Assembly: GCA_024345305.1 (NCBI GenBank)
Contig: BRON01000004.1
Coordinates: forward strand, 1,550,001-1,614,000
Reading direction: 5' to 3'
DNA: 64,000 nucleotides
From: Mrakia gelida
Taxonomy: Eukaryota > Basidiomycota > Tremellomycetes > Cystofilobasidiales > Mrakiaceae
Shown here one piece after another: positions 45,762-56,300 of the stretch; within the stretch, counting starts at the first letter, position 1; every line of letters begins with the position of its first letter. The notes beneath the pieces were generated by a model, which saw nothing but the letters and a program-made list of their open reading frames with translations, did no database searches and was not told where the DNA came from. A program made the translations under genes and the position numbers.

Positions 45762-48540
45762 CTACTCTCCCTTCGCGATCCTCTCCCTGTAAACCTCCTC
45801 CTCCTCCTCCTCCCCTCTCTTCTCCTCCACCCTCTCCTCCACATCCTCGGCATCCCTCTCCCTCCTCTCCTCCTCATCCCTCTTCATCTGTTCCTCCTCC
45901 TCCCTAGCCTCAACCTTCCTCCTCTCCTCCTCCTCGACCAGAACCCTCGCCTCCATCTCAACCCTCTCCTTCTCCTCCCTCGCCATCTGCTCAGCCATGA
46001 ACTCGTCCTCCAGGGCCTTCGGGCTGGGATAGAGCGAGCTGGATCCTGATCGGGCGGGAACGGCCTCGTCGGTGGTGGTGGTGGTAGAAGAGGTGGTAGC
46101 GGTGGGTTCGAGAGCTCGGAGTCTCGCTCCATCGAGAGCTCGTTTCCTAGCGAGAGGGGTAGGGGAAGGTCGAGGAGGACTCCAAACGAGGTAGCCCTCA
46201 CCGTTCTTGATCGTCATCCTGTTGAGAACCTCCACGACCCTCTGCTTCGTCCCCCTCCTGGTCCAGTCGAACTTGTCCTTGAAGATCCCAAGCACCCTGC
46301 TCTCGTCCATCGCGAGGTCTCCGGACGTTCGGTGGTTCCCTTGAACGACGTCCTTGATTTCGGATTCGGTAGGCAAGCCGAAGGAGCGGAAGTGGAACTT
46401 GTCGAAACCGTGGGTGGGGTGTTCGAGGATGAGTTCGGGAGTGGAAGGTCGGAGGGGAGTGACGAGGGGGTCGGGGTAGAAGTCGAGAGCTCGGGTGGCT
46501 GGATCGACGGTGAGGTCCCAGTTGGGTGCCATCTTGGTGACGAGTTTGCGGATGACTCCGGAGGGGAAGTCGGGAGAGACGTTGTGCTGTTGGGAAGGAG
46601 AAGAAAGGGAGAGAAGAAGGTCAGCTCGCGAACGCGACGACGACCCGAATCGACTCGACCTTCTTCCTCGCTCCCAGCTCCCCCAACCACCCAACAAGAA
46701 CCGAAAGAAAGACGACTCTACTCACAACAAACTGCTCGACAGCCCTGTACTCCCTCTGCAACGCCAGCCTCAGCGCCTCGTTAGGCGGAACGACCTCGTA
46801 CCTCGCCTTCCCCGAACTCCTCTCATCCGCAATCTGCCTCTCGACCTTCTTCAGATCGTTCTCCGCCTCCACCATCCCCTTCAACGTCACCTCCAACGAA
46901 ATCGGACTCCTACTCTTCAAGATCTCCACCGTCTCCTTCGCCCAGTTGCTCACTTCCCTCTCCTCCTCCGTCGCAACCTCCCACTCCGCCTCCCCCTCCT
47001 TCAACACCCTCGCTTCCAACTCCTTCACAATCTCGTACACCGACGACTTGGCGAACGCATGATCCAGCAACACCCTCACGTCTCCGACCAACCGAGTAGG
47101 ACCGTCCGAATCCGTAGGGGACCATTTATCGAGTCCCTTTCGAGCTCGAGTCTTCTCGTCCTCGAACCGAGCTTCGTAGTCGGCGAGGATGGAGAGCACG
47201 GCGTCGACGCCACCGTTGTTGTCTACGTCTTCGATGGCGGAGAGACGAGCGACGAGGAGATCGATGTTTCGGGAGACGACGTAGTGGGTGGCGAGACCGA
47301 GGTCGAGGCATTCTCGTCCTTTGACGGTCACTCCGGTGAGGGCGAGGTAGCGTCCGATGTAGCCGTCGAGGAGGGAGAGGTAGTGGGTCGAACCGACGTC
47401 GGGGGTATAGCCGATGACGGTTTCGGGCATGGCTAAGGGACGAGGCGAAAAATAAGACGAGGAGAGTCAGAGGACGGACGGGAGGGACGACGACGTCGCG
47501 AGGAAGGGAGAAGGAGGAAAGCGTCGAAGCTCACCAAATCTCGTGGTCTCGGTAGCGACTCGAACGACAGCTCCGAAAGCGAGACCTGCTCCTCCACCCA
47601 TGGTGAGACCGTCCATGAGAGCGACGTAGGATTTGGAACCGTCCCAGGCGTGACCTCCGACGGAGAGACAGGCGAGCTTCCAGTCGAGTTCAAACTCCTT
47701 CTTGAAGAACTCCATCGCTTTCCCTCGGGTGGATTCGTGAGAGGACATTTCGGCGATGACTACATACGAGGGAGTGGAGAGAGAAAGTGGTTAGCTCGAG
47801 AAAGGACGCGACGAGAAGAAGAGAAGGGAAGGGGAAGGAGAAGGGAGATGTCGACCTCGTCGAAAAAAGACAAGACGATGAACTCACGCTTGATATCTCC
47901 ACCAGCACAGAAAGCCTTGCCACCCTTCCCCCTTCCGATGATGATCTTGGAGAGTCTCGAGGCAGCCCAGTTGTCGAGAGCGTCTCCGAGAAGTTCTACC
48001 ATCTCGGTGTTGAGAGCGTTGAGCTTCTCGGGTCGGTTGAGGTAGTAGATTCGACAGCAGTTGACGGAATCGGTAGTGACGGGGAGGGACTGAAGATCGG
48101 TGAAGGTGTCGAAGGACTGGGGGCAGAAGATGAGTGTATACGAGGAAAGCGGAGTCAGATCTGGAAGCGGGAGGAGCGGCGACGACGACGACGAAGAGGC
48201 GAAGGAGGGAAAAAGAGGAAGGACGAGCTCAAGCTCAACTCACGGGAAGACCCTTTCCCTTCGTGTTCCTGGGGTCGAGATCTTTCCAGTTGGGCAGGAT
48301 GGGTGCTGGACGCTTGGGAGGAGTGTCGTTGAGATCGGGGAGGGGAGCGAGAGGACGTTCTGGTTCCTTGGGAGGCGAACGACGAACTTTGGGGGGTGAG
48401 GGAGTTCGAGGAGCTGGGAAGGCAGAAGGAGAGGAAGGACTCGACATCGAACGAACGAGGAGGGAGGAGGAAGAAGGGGAGAGGGATGGTAGTGATAAAC
48501 GTGGTAGTCGCCGTGGGAGGGAAGAGAGAGAAGGGGCCAT
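45762..48540 (-). CDS. EHD3: 3-hydroxyisobutyryl-CoA hydrolase, mitochondrial (Ehd3/mS47-like)
   Basis: Enoyl-CoA hydratase/isomerase superfamily member that hydrolyses 3-hydroxyisobutyryl-CoA in valine degradation; in yeast the protein is also mitoribosomal subunit mS47. About six exons in phase. The N-terminus (MAPSLSSLPRRLPRLSL) is basic and Ser-rich, a likely mitochondrial presequence. Family motifs: YYLNRPEKLNALNTEM, KGGKAFCAGGDIK (oxyanion hole), YVALMDGLTMGGGAGLAFG, AMPETVIGYTPDVGSTHYLS with the catalytic Glu, YLALTGVTVKGRECLDLGLA, and a C-terminal helical domain with MVEAENDLKKVERQIADER and FPSGVIRKLVTK. After the family end there is a long extra tail, very rich in Glu/Arg (EEEEEVYRERIAKGE), not typical of the enzyme. 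Confidence 0.9.
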
Positions 48541-48848
48541 CGAGGGAAAAGGAGGAAGGGGAGGAGAGAGGCCGGGAAGAGTCGAGAGGCGGATGAAGTT
48601 GAAGGTCAACCGGAAGATGGTCAGGAGGAGAGGCGAGTCAGCTAGATTTAGCATGATTTATATTTTTCGAAAGGGAGGAAGTTCTTCCTCTTAGTGATCC
48701 TCACTTAATACTCAGATCAAATCTTCCGAAAAGAATCGCCTTCGCAAGTAAATTTGCCTCCCAAGTCGACTCTCCAAATCTTGAGCTTCGACTCTCTCAA
48801 ACGTCGACCTCGTTCTCGACACCTCCCCCCCCCCTTCTCTCCTTCGCC
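48541..48848. promoter_or_regulatory. Bidirectional promoter, EHD3 and RNA-binding protein gene
   Basis: About 310 bases between divergent starts. Contains an A/T-rich stretch (GATTTATATTTTTCG near 48654-48668) that could serve as a TATA-like element for either gene, and a C-run (CCCCCCCCCC near 48826). Confidence 0.4.
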
Positions 48849-51800
48849 ATGTCTTCCGATCTATCTTCCGACGAGAGATCTCAACTCAAAAGATGGCTCG
48901 TAGAAGAACTGGCTCCCATGTGAGTACTGTCCTCTCTTTCCAGGTCCAAGGGAGGACCCTTGAGTGCTTCGTTCGTTGAACGAGCTGACCCTCCCTCCTT
49001 CCCTCCCTCCCTCGGCTCTCTTTCCTCCCCTCCCTTCTCTGATGTCAGCTCCGACGCGGACACGGACATCCTCGCCGACTACGTTCTCGCTCTTTTGAAA
49101 GCGGATGCTCCAGAACCTGAACTCGAGAAGGTCAGCTCTGTCTCGCTCTCTCCCTCTCGACTCCTCCCTTCGTTGAGCTCAAAGCTGACCTCCTTCCCTC
49201 CCCATTCACCTCGTAGGAACTCCACGAGCAACTCACAGACTTCCTAGAGGATCGTGAGTATCTTCCTATCAACTCTCGGTCTCCTCGATACTAACGCTCT
49301 CCTCTTCTGCTTCTCTAGACACTCCTAAATTCGTGGCTTCCTTCCTCGCAACTCTCCGTTCAAAGTCCTACGTCCAAGACTTCCCTCTCCCTCTCCTCCC
49401 TCCGCCAACCGAAAACAACAACAACAACCTCGGAGGAGGAGGTGACGTTCTCCTCCCTGGATCCCCACCACCATCATCAGCCGCGCCTATGGAATCCATC
49501 TCCTCTCCGACCTCGCCCTCCTCCCAAGATCGACCTCCCAAACGATCGCGTTCAGACTCTCCCTCCTCCTCTTCCCTTCTTCTTCCCAACAAAACCTCAA
49601 GAATCTCCTCTCCAACCCCTTCCTCCTCCTCCACCAGCATCCCCGTCGGAGGTTCAGCAGCAGGACTCGAACAGCAGCACCAACAGCAGCAAGGTCAACG
49701 CCTGCCTTGCTTCGACTACCATCAACGAGGGTACTGTCCTCGAGGAGTCGAGTGCATGTACGAACACGATCTCCCACCCGGTCAGCAGCTTCCTCCCATG
49801 GGAGGGATGGGGATGATGATGCAGCAGCAACAGGGAGGGTTCCAGCGAGGGGGGTTCGGAGGGAGAGGAGGGCCAGGGGGAGGGATGTGGGAGCGAGGTG
49901 GACGCGGAGGAGGAGGGTTCAACAACAGAGGTGGGATGATGATGATGGGAGGAGGGAGCTTCGGAGGACCTGGTGGAGGAGGACCTGGCTTCGGAGGTTC
50001 GTCTCAACGTCAACAAGATCCGTCCTCGTCGTCGGAAACCCTGCCTCACGGAGCGTCCTCCTCTTCCCCCAACCCAGGCTTCGACCCTTCCCAGCAGCAG
50101 CCCTTCTTCGACCCTTCCCAGTTCATGGATCCTTCCTTCTCAATGCTCCAACCCAACGGTCTCCCCATCCCTGGAGGTCCTCCAGGAGGAGGACTCATCT
50201 ACCCTCCTCGCAACAACAACAACAACTTCGGTCCTCGAGGAGGTCGAGGCGGGTTCAACCACAACAACATGAACGGAGGAGGAGGACGAGGAAACTTCAA
50301 CAACTTCAACAACAACAACGGCAACTCCCCCAACGGTCGCTTCCAATCCCAACCCCACGACGCGTCTCGCAAACCTCCCAAAGAGCGCAACACCCTCACT
50401 CTCGTCGTCTCCTCCATCCCTCCAGCCCACCTCAACCTCCCCTCCATCAACGACCACTTCTCCAAATTCGGAACCGTCACCAACATAGCCATCGACGTCC
50501 GATCCGCTCGCGCTCTCGTCTCCTTCGAAACCAACGAGCAAGCCTACAAGGCTTGGAAATCCGAGGAAGTCATCTTCGGTTCTCGGTTCGTCACCATCCT
50601 CTGGCACGCTCCTCTCGCTGGACACGGAGCCAAGGGGCAGGAGGCTCTGGAGAAGAGCAAGGAGGAGGTGGAAGCGCTGAGGGTGGCGGAGGGGGGAGCA
50701 CCGAGGATGAGTAAAGAGGAGGTGGCGAAACGGCAGAGGAAGATCGAAGGGCAGGTGGCGAAACAGAAGGTTTTGATGGGGAGGCTGGCGACTACGACTA
50801 CGGTGGAGGGGAAGAAGGAGTTGATGGAACAGTTGAGGGTTCTGACGGCGGAAATGGAACCTTCGTTGGCGCCGGAGCTGCTCGTTGGAGGAGGAGCGAG
50901 CGCGTCGTCGCCGAAGCCAACGCCGACTGGAACTGGAGAGCCGTTGTCGCAGGAGGAGGAGGAGAGGCAGAGGTTGGATAGGGAGTTGATGGAGGGGAGG
51001 ATGGAAGGGGTTGAGGAGAGTGGGAGTGGGGCTGGAGGAGGGGAGAGCTCGTCGTCGTCGTCGAACACGGCGATGCTGCTCGCGATGTTGGCTCAGAAGA
51101 AGGCTGAGGTGCGTTTCCCCTTCTTCTTACCTTTATCTCACACTCAACCTCTCTCTCCCATCCCCTTCAACCCTCCTCCCAACCTCGCTCGCCTTCGCTC
51201 CCCTCTCCATAGTCGCGTCGCGTCTCGAAACTGACTCCCCGTCTTCCTCTCCCTCCTTCCTTCCTTCCTCAGGCCGCTCTCCTAGGACTCGACCCCTCCG
51301 CTCCTCCTCCTTCCTCAACCTACACCCCTCGTGGACGAGGTCGAGGTCGTGGTGCTCCTCGGGGAGCGTCCACCTACGTTCCTCGAGGTCGAGGAGGAGC
51401 TGCCTTCGGAGCCGCTCCTGGACACAGGAGCATGAAGCTGGATCTCAGGACGAAGAGTCTGGCGGTAGTGGGAGAGGGGTTGGTGGCCGATGAGGATGCT
51501 AGGAAGGCGGTGGAGAGTTGGTACGAGGTGAGTTTTGCGAGGCGAGGCGAGACGAGACGAGACGAAGAGTGGGTTGGGTTGGGATCGATCGGGTTGAGCG
51601 ACGAACGAGCTGACCCGAGACTTTTCCTTTTTGTGCGGTCTCGCAGGGAGGAGGTCAAGTCGATACGATCCGAGTCGACGAGCCCGACAACCGAATGGTC
51701 GTGACGTTCAAGTCGAGAGGAGCTGCTGAACAGGTTCGTCGTTCTCTCTCGCCCATCTCCATTTTCTCCCCGCTCCTCTTTTCCCACCTCTCTGCCTTTC

Positions 51801-52039
51801 CCCTTATTCCTCCCTCCTCTTCTTTCCCTCAAACGCATCTCACCTCTCCCGAAACTAACTCTTCCCTTCTATTCGTTCGAAAAAAACAGGCCCTCGCCCG
51901 AGGAAACAACATCCTCGACCTCACCCACTCAGTCGCTCTCTCGTGGTACAACGCTCCTCCGACGATGGTCGCCGCTGCCCCGCCGAAACCTGCTGCTGGA
52001 GGGGATGGGGACGAGGATGATTCGATGGGCAGGAGGTAG
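48849..52039 (+). CDS. RBM26/27-like CCCH zinc-finger and RRM RNA-binding protein
   Basis: About seven exons in phase. An N-terminal PWI-like helical domain (SDERSQLKRWLVEELAP, ADTDILADYVLALLKAD, ELHEQLTDFLED) precedes a Ser/Pro-rich linker, a CCCH finger (CFDYHQRGYCPRGVECMYEH), a very Gly/Asn/Gln-rich stretch, and an RRM (NTLTLVVSSIPPAHLNLPSI, FGTVTNIAIDV, ARALVSFETNEQAYKAW). A second, degenerate RRM near the C-terminus follows an RG-rich PRGRGRGRGAPRG segment (KLDLRTKSLAVVGEG, DNRMVVTFKSRGAAEQA). This order matches animal RBM26/RBM27 and the fission yeast Rmn1 group, which work with nuclear exosome adaptors in RNA decay. Start ATG at 48849 opens the PWI-like domain directly. Confidence 0.85.
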
Positions 52040-53333
52040 TCCTCTTTGGAGAGAGGAAGGCAGAGGGAGAGAGAGAGGGAGAGGTGCGACGCGTTTTGCT
52101 TTTGTTTTGTTTAGGCCGCGGTCGATGCTCATCGCTTTGGGCTTGTCGACGTGTGATACCTGAGCTTGTCGCGAGGGTTGGGCAGAAGCCAAATCGCTAC
52201 CGGGCTGAACCTCAAGCAGCAAAAGTCAAGGAGCGTCGCGTTCTCGCTCGCTGCTCGACAGAAATGGTGGATGTGTTCGCTCTCGCGCTCGTTTTGTCTG
52301 GGCAGACAGAACCGCGACAAAAGAGAGATAATGTATCTTTCTCGGGTGATCACCGAAGAAGATCTATGTCACGATCAAAAGGCGAAGGAAGCGAAAAGAT
52401 TGCAAAGGACGAGCCCGCAGAGCAAAAGGACAACAGACGAGGACGAAAAGACGAATGCAGAACCGAGGATGATAATTCCAGGAACAGTAAGCCTCGTTTA
52501 AATGGGAGAGACTCCGACGCTGGTGTGGTTGGTGAAGGCGTAGAGAGAGGAAGTGGAAATGATCAGGACGAGTCGCGACTCGCGAGAGGAAAGGGAAGGG
52601 AAGAGGAAAGAAGGAGTGCGGTCGGCCGGGTGGATCACATGTTTGGGAGGTTACTGACAACCAGCGAGATGTTACGGGAGTGAGTGCGAACGAGTGAGTT
52701 GCAGGAGAAGGAAGCAGGGGAAGCGACGGTTGGGACGCTCGCAGTTTCAGCTCGACGCCGGGTTCGTTCGTTCTTCCTCGAGAGGAGTCTAGACCTGGAG
52801 AGAGACGCTCTAGACATGCTGATCTTGTAGAGCTATGAAGTCATGTCAATCCCTCGCATCGATTCTCAGCGACCGCAAAGCCTATCAGCCAGGCGAGACA
52901 GGTCACGAACAGCGAGCCTTTGGCGTTTCATCTTGGCCGCTTGTTTCACTCTGGGTTGATTCGACCTCGTACCTTCGAATAGACGAAAGGATCGAAAGTT
53001 GTCTGAGAAGCTCGGAACCGAAGTTTTCAGCCCGTCGAGGCTGGATTAGCATCCGGGAGCCAGCGCGACCCCAAGCACGCGCCTTTTCGATGTTCAACTT
53101 TTCGATTCCCGCTTTTCGCACATTTTTCAGGGTCTTCGAGATTTCTGACTTCGACCAAAGCTTCATCCTCGTCTTCCCTACTTGGTTTTGTCTGACGCCG
53201 AGATAAAAACTTTCAGATCCTTCGGGTACGTCACCACCGAAAACGGACTGCGAGAATCAACAGCGAACGAACGACGCTTAGACCCCGACCACCACCTTCC
53301 CTCCTTCTTCCCTTCCTCCCTTCTTCCAGCGCT
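52040..53333. other. Long intergenic region with a weak open frame
   Basis: About 1.3 kb without a supported gene. One plus frame is open from about 52084 to 52683 (about 199 codons, Lys/Glu/Arg/Asp-rich after codon 90), but its codons lack the C/G third-position bias of real genes here and it has no homology I can recall. The rest (52700-53300) is close to even in base composition and shows nothing. A T/C tract (TTCCCTTCCTCCCTTCTTCC) precedes the phospholipase start. Confidence 0.4.
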
Positions 53334-56300
53334 ATGAGCAAGATCAAAGACGAGATTCACGACCTGGGGAGTACTCTGAAGAGTAAGATGAAGATCTTGG
53401 GACCTGTGAGTGTTCACGACTTGGGGAGAACGGCGAGATGGAGCCGGCTCCTTCGCTCGAGCTCACCTCCTCCTTCTTCGTCCAGGATCACCTTCGTATG
53501 TTCGGCAAGCAGATACGAACGACACTCAATCCCGCCCATCGCCATGACGAAGAAAATGAGCGTTAGTAGAACACTCAGATGTATACTTATCGAGCAAGGC
53601 TCACGTACATATATATATCAGGGAGGAAGAGGGCCTGGGAGGGCCTTCACCCCTCTTTCCCCGCTGAAAACTGATCCTTCCTCCTTCTTCTGCTTGCTAT
53701 TCAGACGAAATCGACCGACAGAAACAAGCTATCAGAGACAGTCATCGATTCAACTCGTTCGCTCCCGAAACGGCCAACTCTATCGTCAGGAGTCACGTCG
53801 ACGGGGTTCGTTCGCTCGAGCTCACCTCGACTTCTCCTTCTTCCCCTTTCTGACCTTCGTTCGTTCTTCTGGTCCACAGCACGACTTCTTCTGGGCCGTC
53901 TCCATCATGCTTGAAGAAGCCAAGACCTCCATCATGATTCTCGATTGGTGTACGTAGAGAGCTGGAGGAGGGAAGGAGGCGACGGACCGAGCTCACCTTT
54001 TCCTTCGTTTCCCTTCATCTTCTTTACCTAAACAGGGTTGTCGCCTGAGCTCTATCTCCGACGACCTCCTGCCCAGTATCCCGAGTACAGACTGGATCGT
54101 CTGTTGAAGAAGAAGGCCGAGGAGGGAGTCAAGATCTAGCGCGTCCCTTTCCTTCCTTCCGCGTCGGCCGCCTCAACGTTTCTGACCTCGCTCTCTTCGC
54201 CTTTTCCAGCATCATCGTATACAAGGAGGTCACCCAAACCATGTCGATGAGCTCCTCTCACACCAAGCACTACCTCGAGGACCTTCACGAGAACAGCGCG
54301 TCTCTCTCCATCTGCCTCTCCTCGTCTTGAACCCGTCTGACCTTTGTCTGTTCTTTCTGCAGTCGCCGTTCAACGTCACCCCGATCACATGGGAGGAGAG
54401 GTCACCTTGTTCTGGAGTCATCACGAGAAGATGACCGTCGTCGTGAGTCGGACTCGTTCGTTCTTCAGAAACGAACCCGAACTGACGTTTTTTTTTTTTT
54501 TCCTTTCTGTAGGATTCGACGCGAGCTACTGTCGGAGGACTTGATTTGTGCTTTGGACGTTGGGATTTACACGACCAGTGAGTCACTTTTTTTGACCTCT
54601 TGGTTCGACTTGCGGAACGACGAGGAGCCGTCACTCGAGACGCGTCGACTCGGAGTCGAGCTGATCGTTCTCCGTTCCTTTCGCTTTCTCAGTCCTCTCG
54701 CCGACGTTCATCCCACCAAGTTCGATCAGACCCTCTTCCCCGGTCAAGACTTCAACAACGCGCGAGTGCTCGACTTCCAGAACGTGGATCACTTCGTCTC
54801 AAAGTGAGCGAGAGACCGAGGAGCGAGAGAACGTGAACGAAGCTGATCCCGTCGCGTCGCATTCTTTTCCCCTCAGCGCTGTCGACGAATCGCAAGTTTC
54901 GAGGATGCCTTGGTGCGTAACAATCCTTGTTCAATTCGAGGTCCTTGCGACGCCTTGCTGCGTCGAGTCCTTTCGCGGGCTGAGACTGTCTTTTTTCAGG
55001 CACGACACGTCGATGACCATCATCGGACCTGCCGTCGTCGATCTCACTCAGCACTTCGTCGAGAGATGGAACTTCGTCAAGCACGACAAGTACAAGCACG
55101 ATCACCGATACGAGTGAGTTCTTCCGCGATTCTGGGTCGACCCTCTCTTTCTCGTCGATTCGAAAGTTCTGACCGTCCTTCCCTGGCTTCCTCGTTCCCC
55201 TGTCCTTTCTCTTGATCTTCAGCTGGCTCGGACTTCCCTCACCCTACCAATCTCCCGTCGACGCGTTCGAGTCGAGGCGTGGCAGTCTCGACGAGGAGCA
55301 GGCTGAGACGCGACGAGCTGAGCGACGACGAGAACATCCTCACCTTCAAGAATGGATGGATCGCGGGAGATCCTACGCCCACCCCTACCACTTCCATCCG
55401 TCGACTGCTCCTCGTGCCGAGGAGGACGTCCCCAAGGGAAACATGCGAGTTCAGGTCGTTCGAAGCTCTGGGGATTGGAGTCACGGAATTCTTACCGGTG
55501 AGTCCAGTTCGGACGTTTCGCGAAGCTCGATCTCGCTCGACTAACTTTCTCTCGCGTTCATCCTCGCTTCTTTCAAGAAAACTCGATTCAGCGTGCTTAC
55601 ATTCAGATGATCATGGAGGCCAATCACTTCATCTAGTGAGTCTCGAGCGATCTACTGGAGCGTGATGGAGCTGAAGAGGCAGGAGGAACGGACTCGTCGG
55701 CGCGTCTGACCCTCTTTACCTTTCGACTCGACTCCACAGCATCGAGAATCAGTTCTTCAGTGAGTCACTAGCTCCTCCCTGCCAGGATATACCCTCGCTT
55801 CGAATCTACTCGAACCCCTTCGGATGGAAACGCGCGGTCTAACAAAAACTTCGTTGGTTTTTCTTGCATCGTTCTCCTCGACAGTCACCAACACCGAGGA
55901 CGGCAACGGTCCCGTCGAGAACATGATCGGAAAGGCTCTCGTCGCTCGAATCTTGTCTGCTGCTCGAGCTGGAAAGAAGTTCAAGGTCCGTCTTCGTCTC
56001 GACCCTCCCTTTGACGACGCGACGCGACCTGACCTCGACTCTCCTTTCTTCGAACAGGTCATCATCCTTATCCCCGAGATCCCGGCGTTCCCAGGTCCGT
56101 CTTCGTCTCGACCCTCCCTTTGACGACGCGACGCGACCTGACCTCGACTCTGCTTTCTTCGAACAGGAGATCTATCTGCCGAGGGAGGTCTGAAGGCCAT
56201 CATGGGAGCTCAGTATCGATCCATCAACCGAGGAGGAAAGAGCATCATGGAGCAGATCGCGAAGGAAGGCTACGATCCCTCGGAATACATTCGGTGGTAC

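Noticed and set aside
49707..50714. Arg/Gln-rich plus-strand frame of about 335 codons
   Set aside because: A shifted reading of the Gly/Asn/Gln-rich exon of the RBM26/27-like gene, produced by its repetitive codons.
53608..53620. ATATATATAT run in a phospholipase D intron
   Set aside because: Very short AT microsatellite; no sign of a promoter or replication origin.
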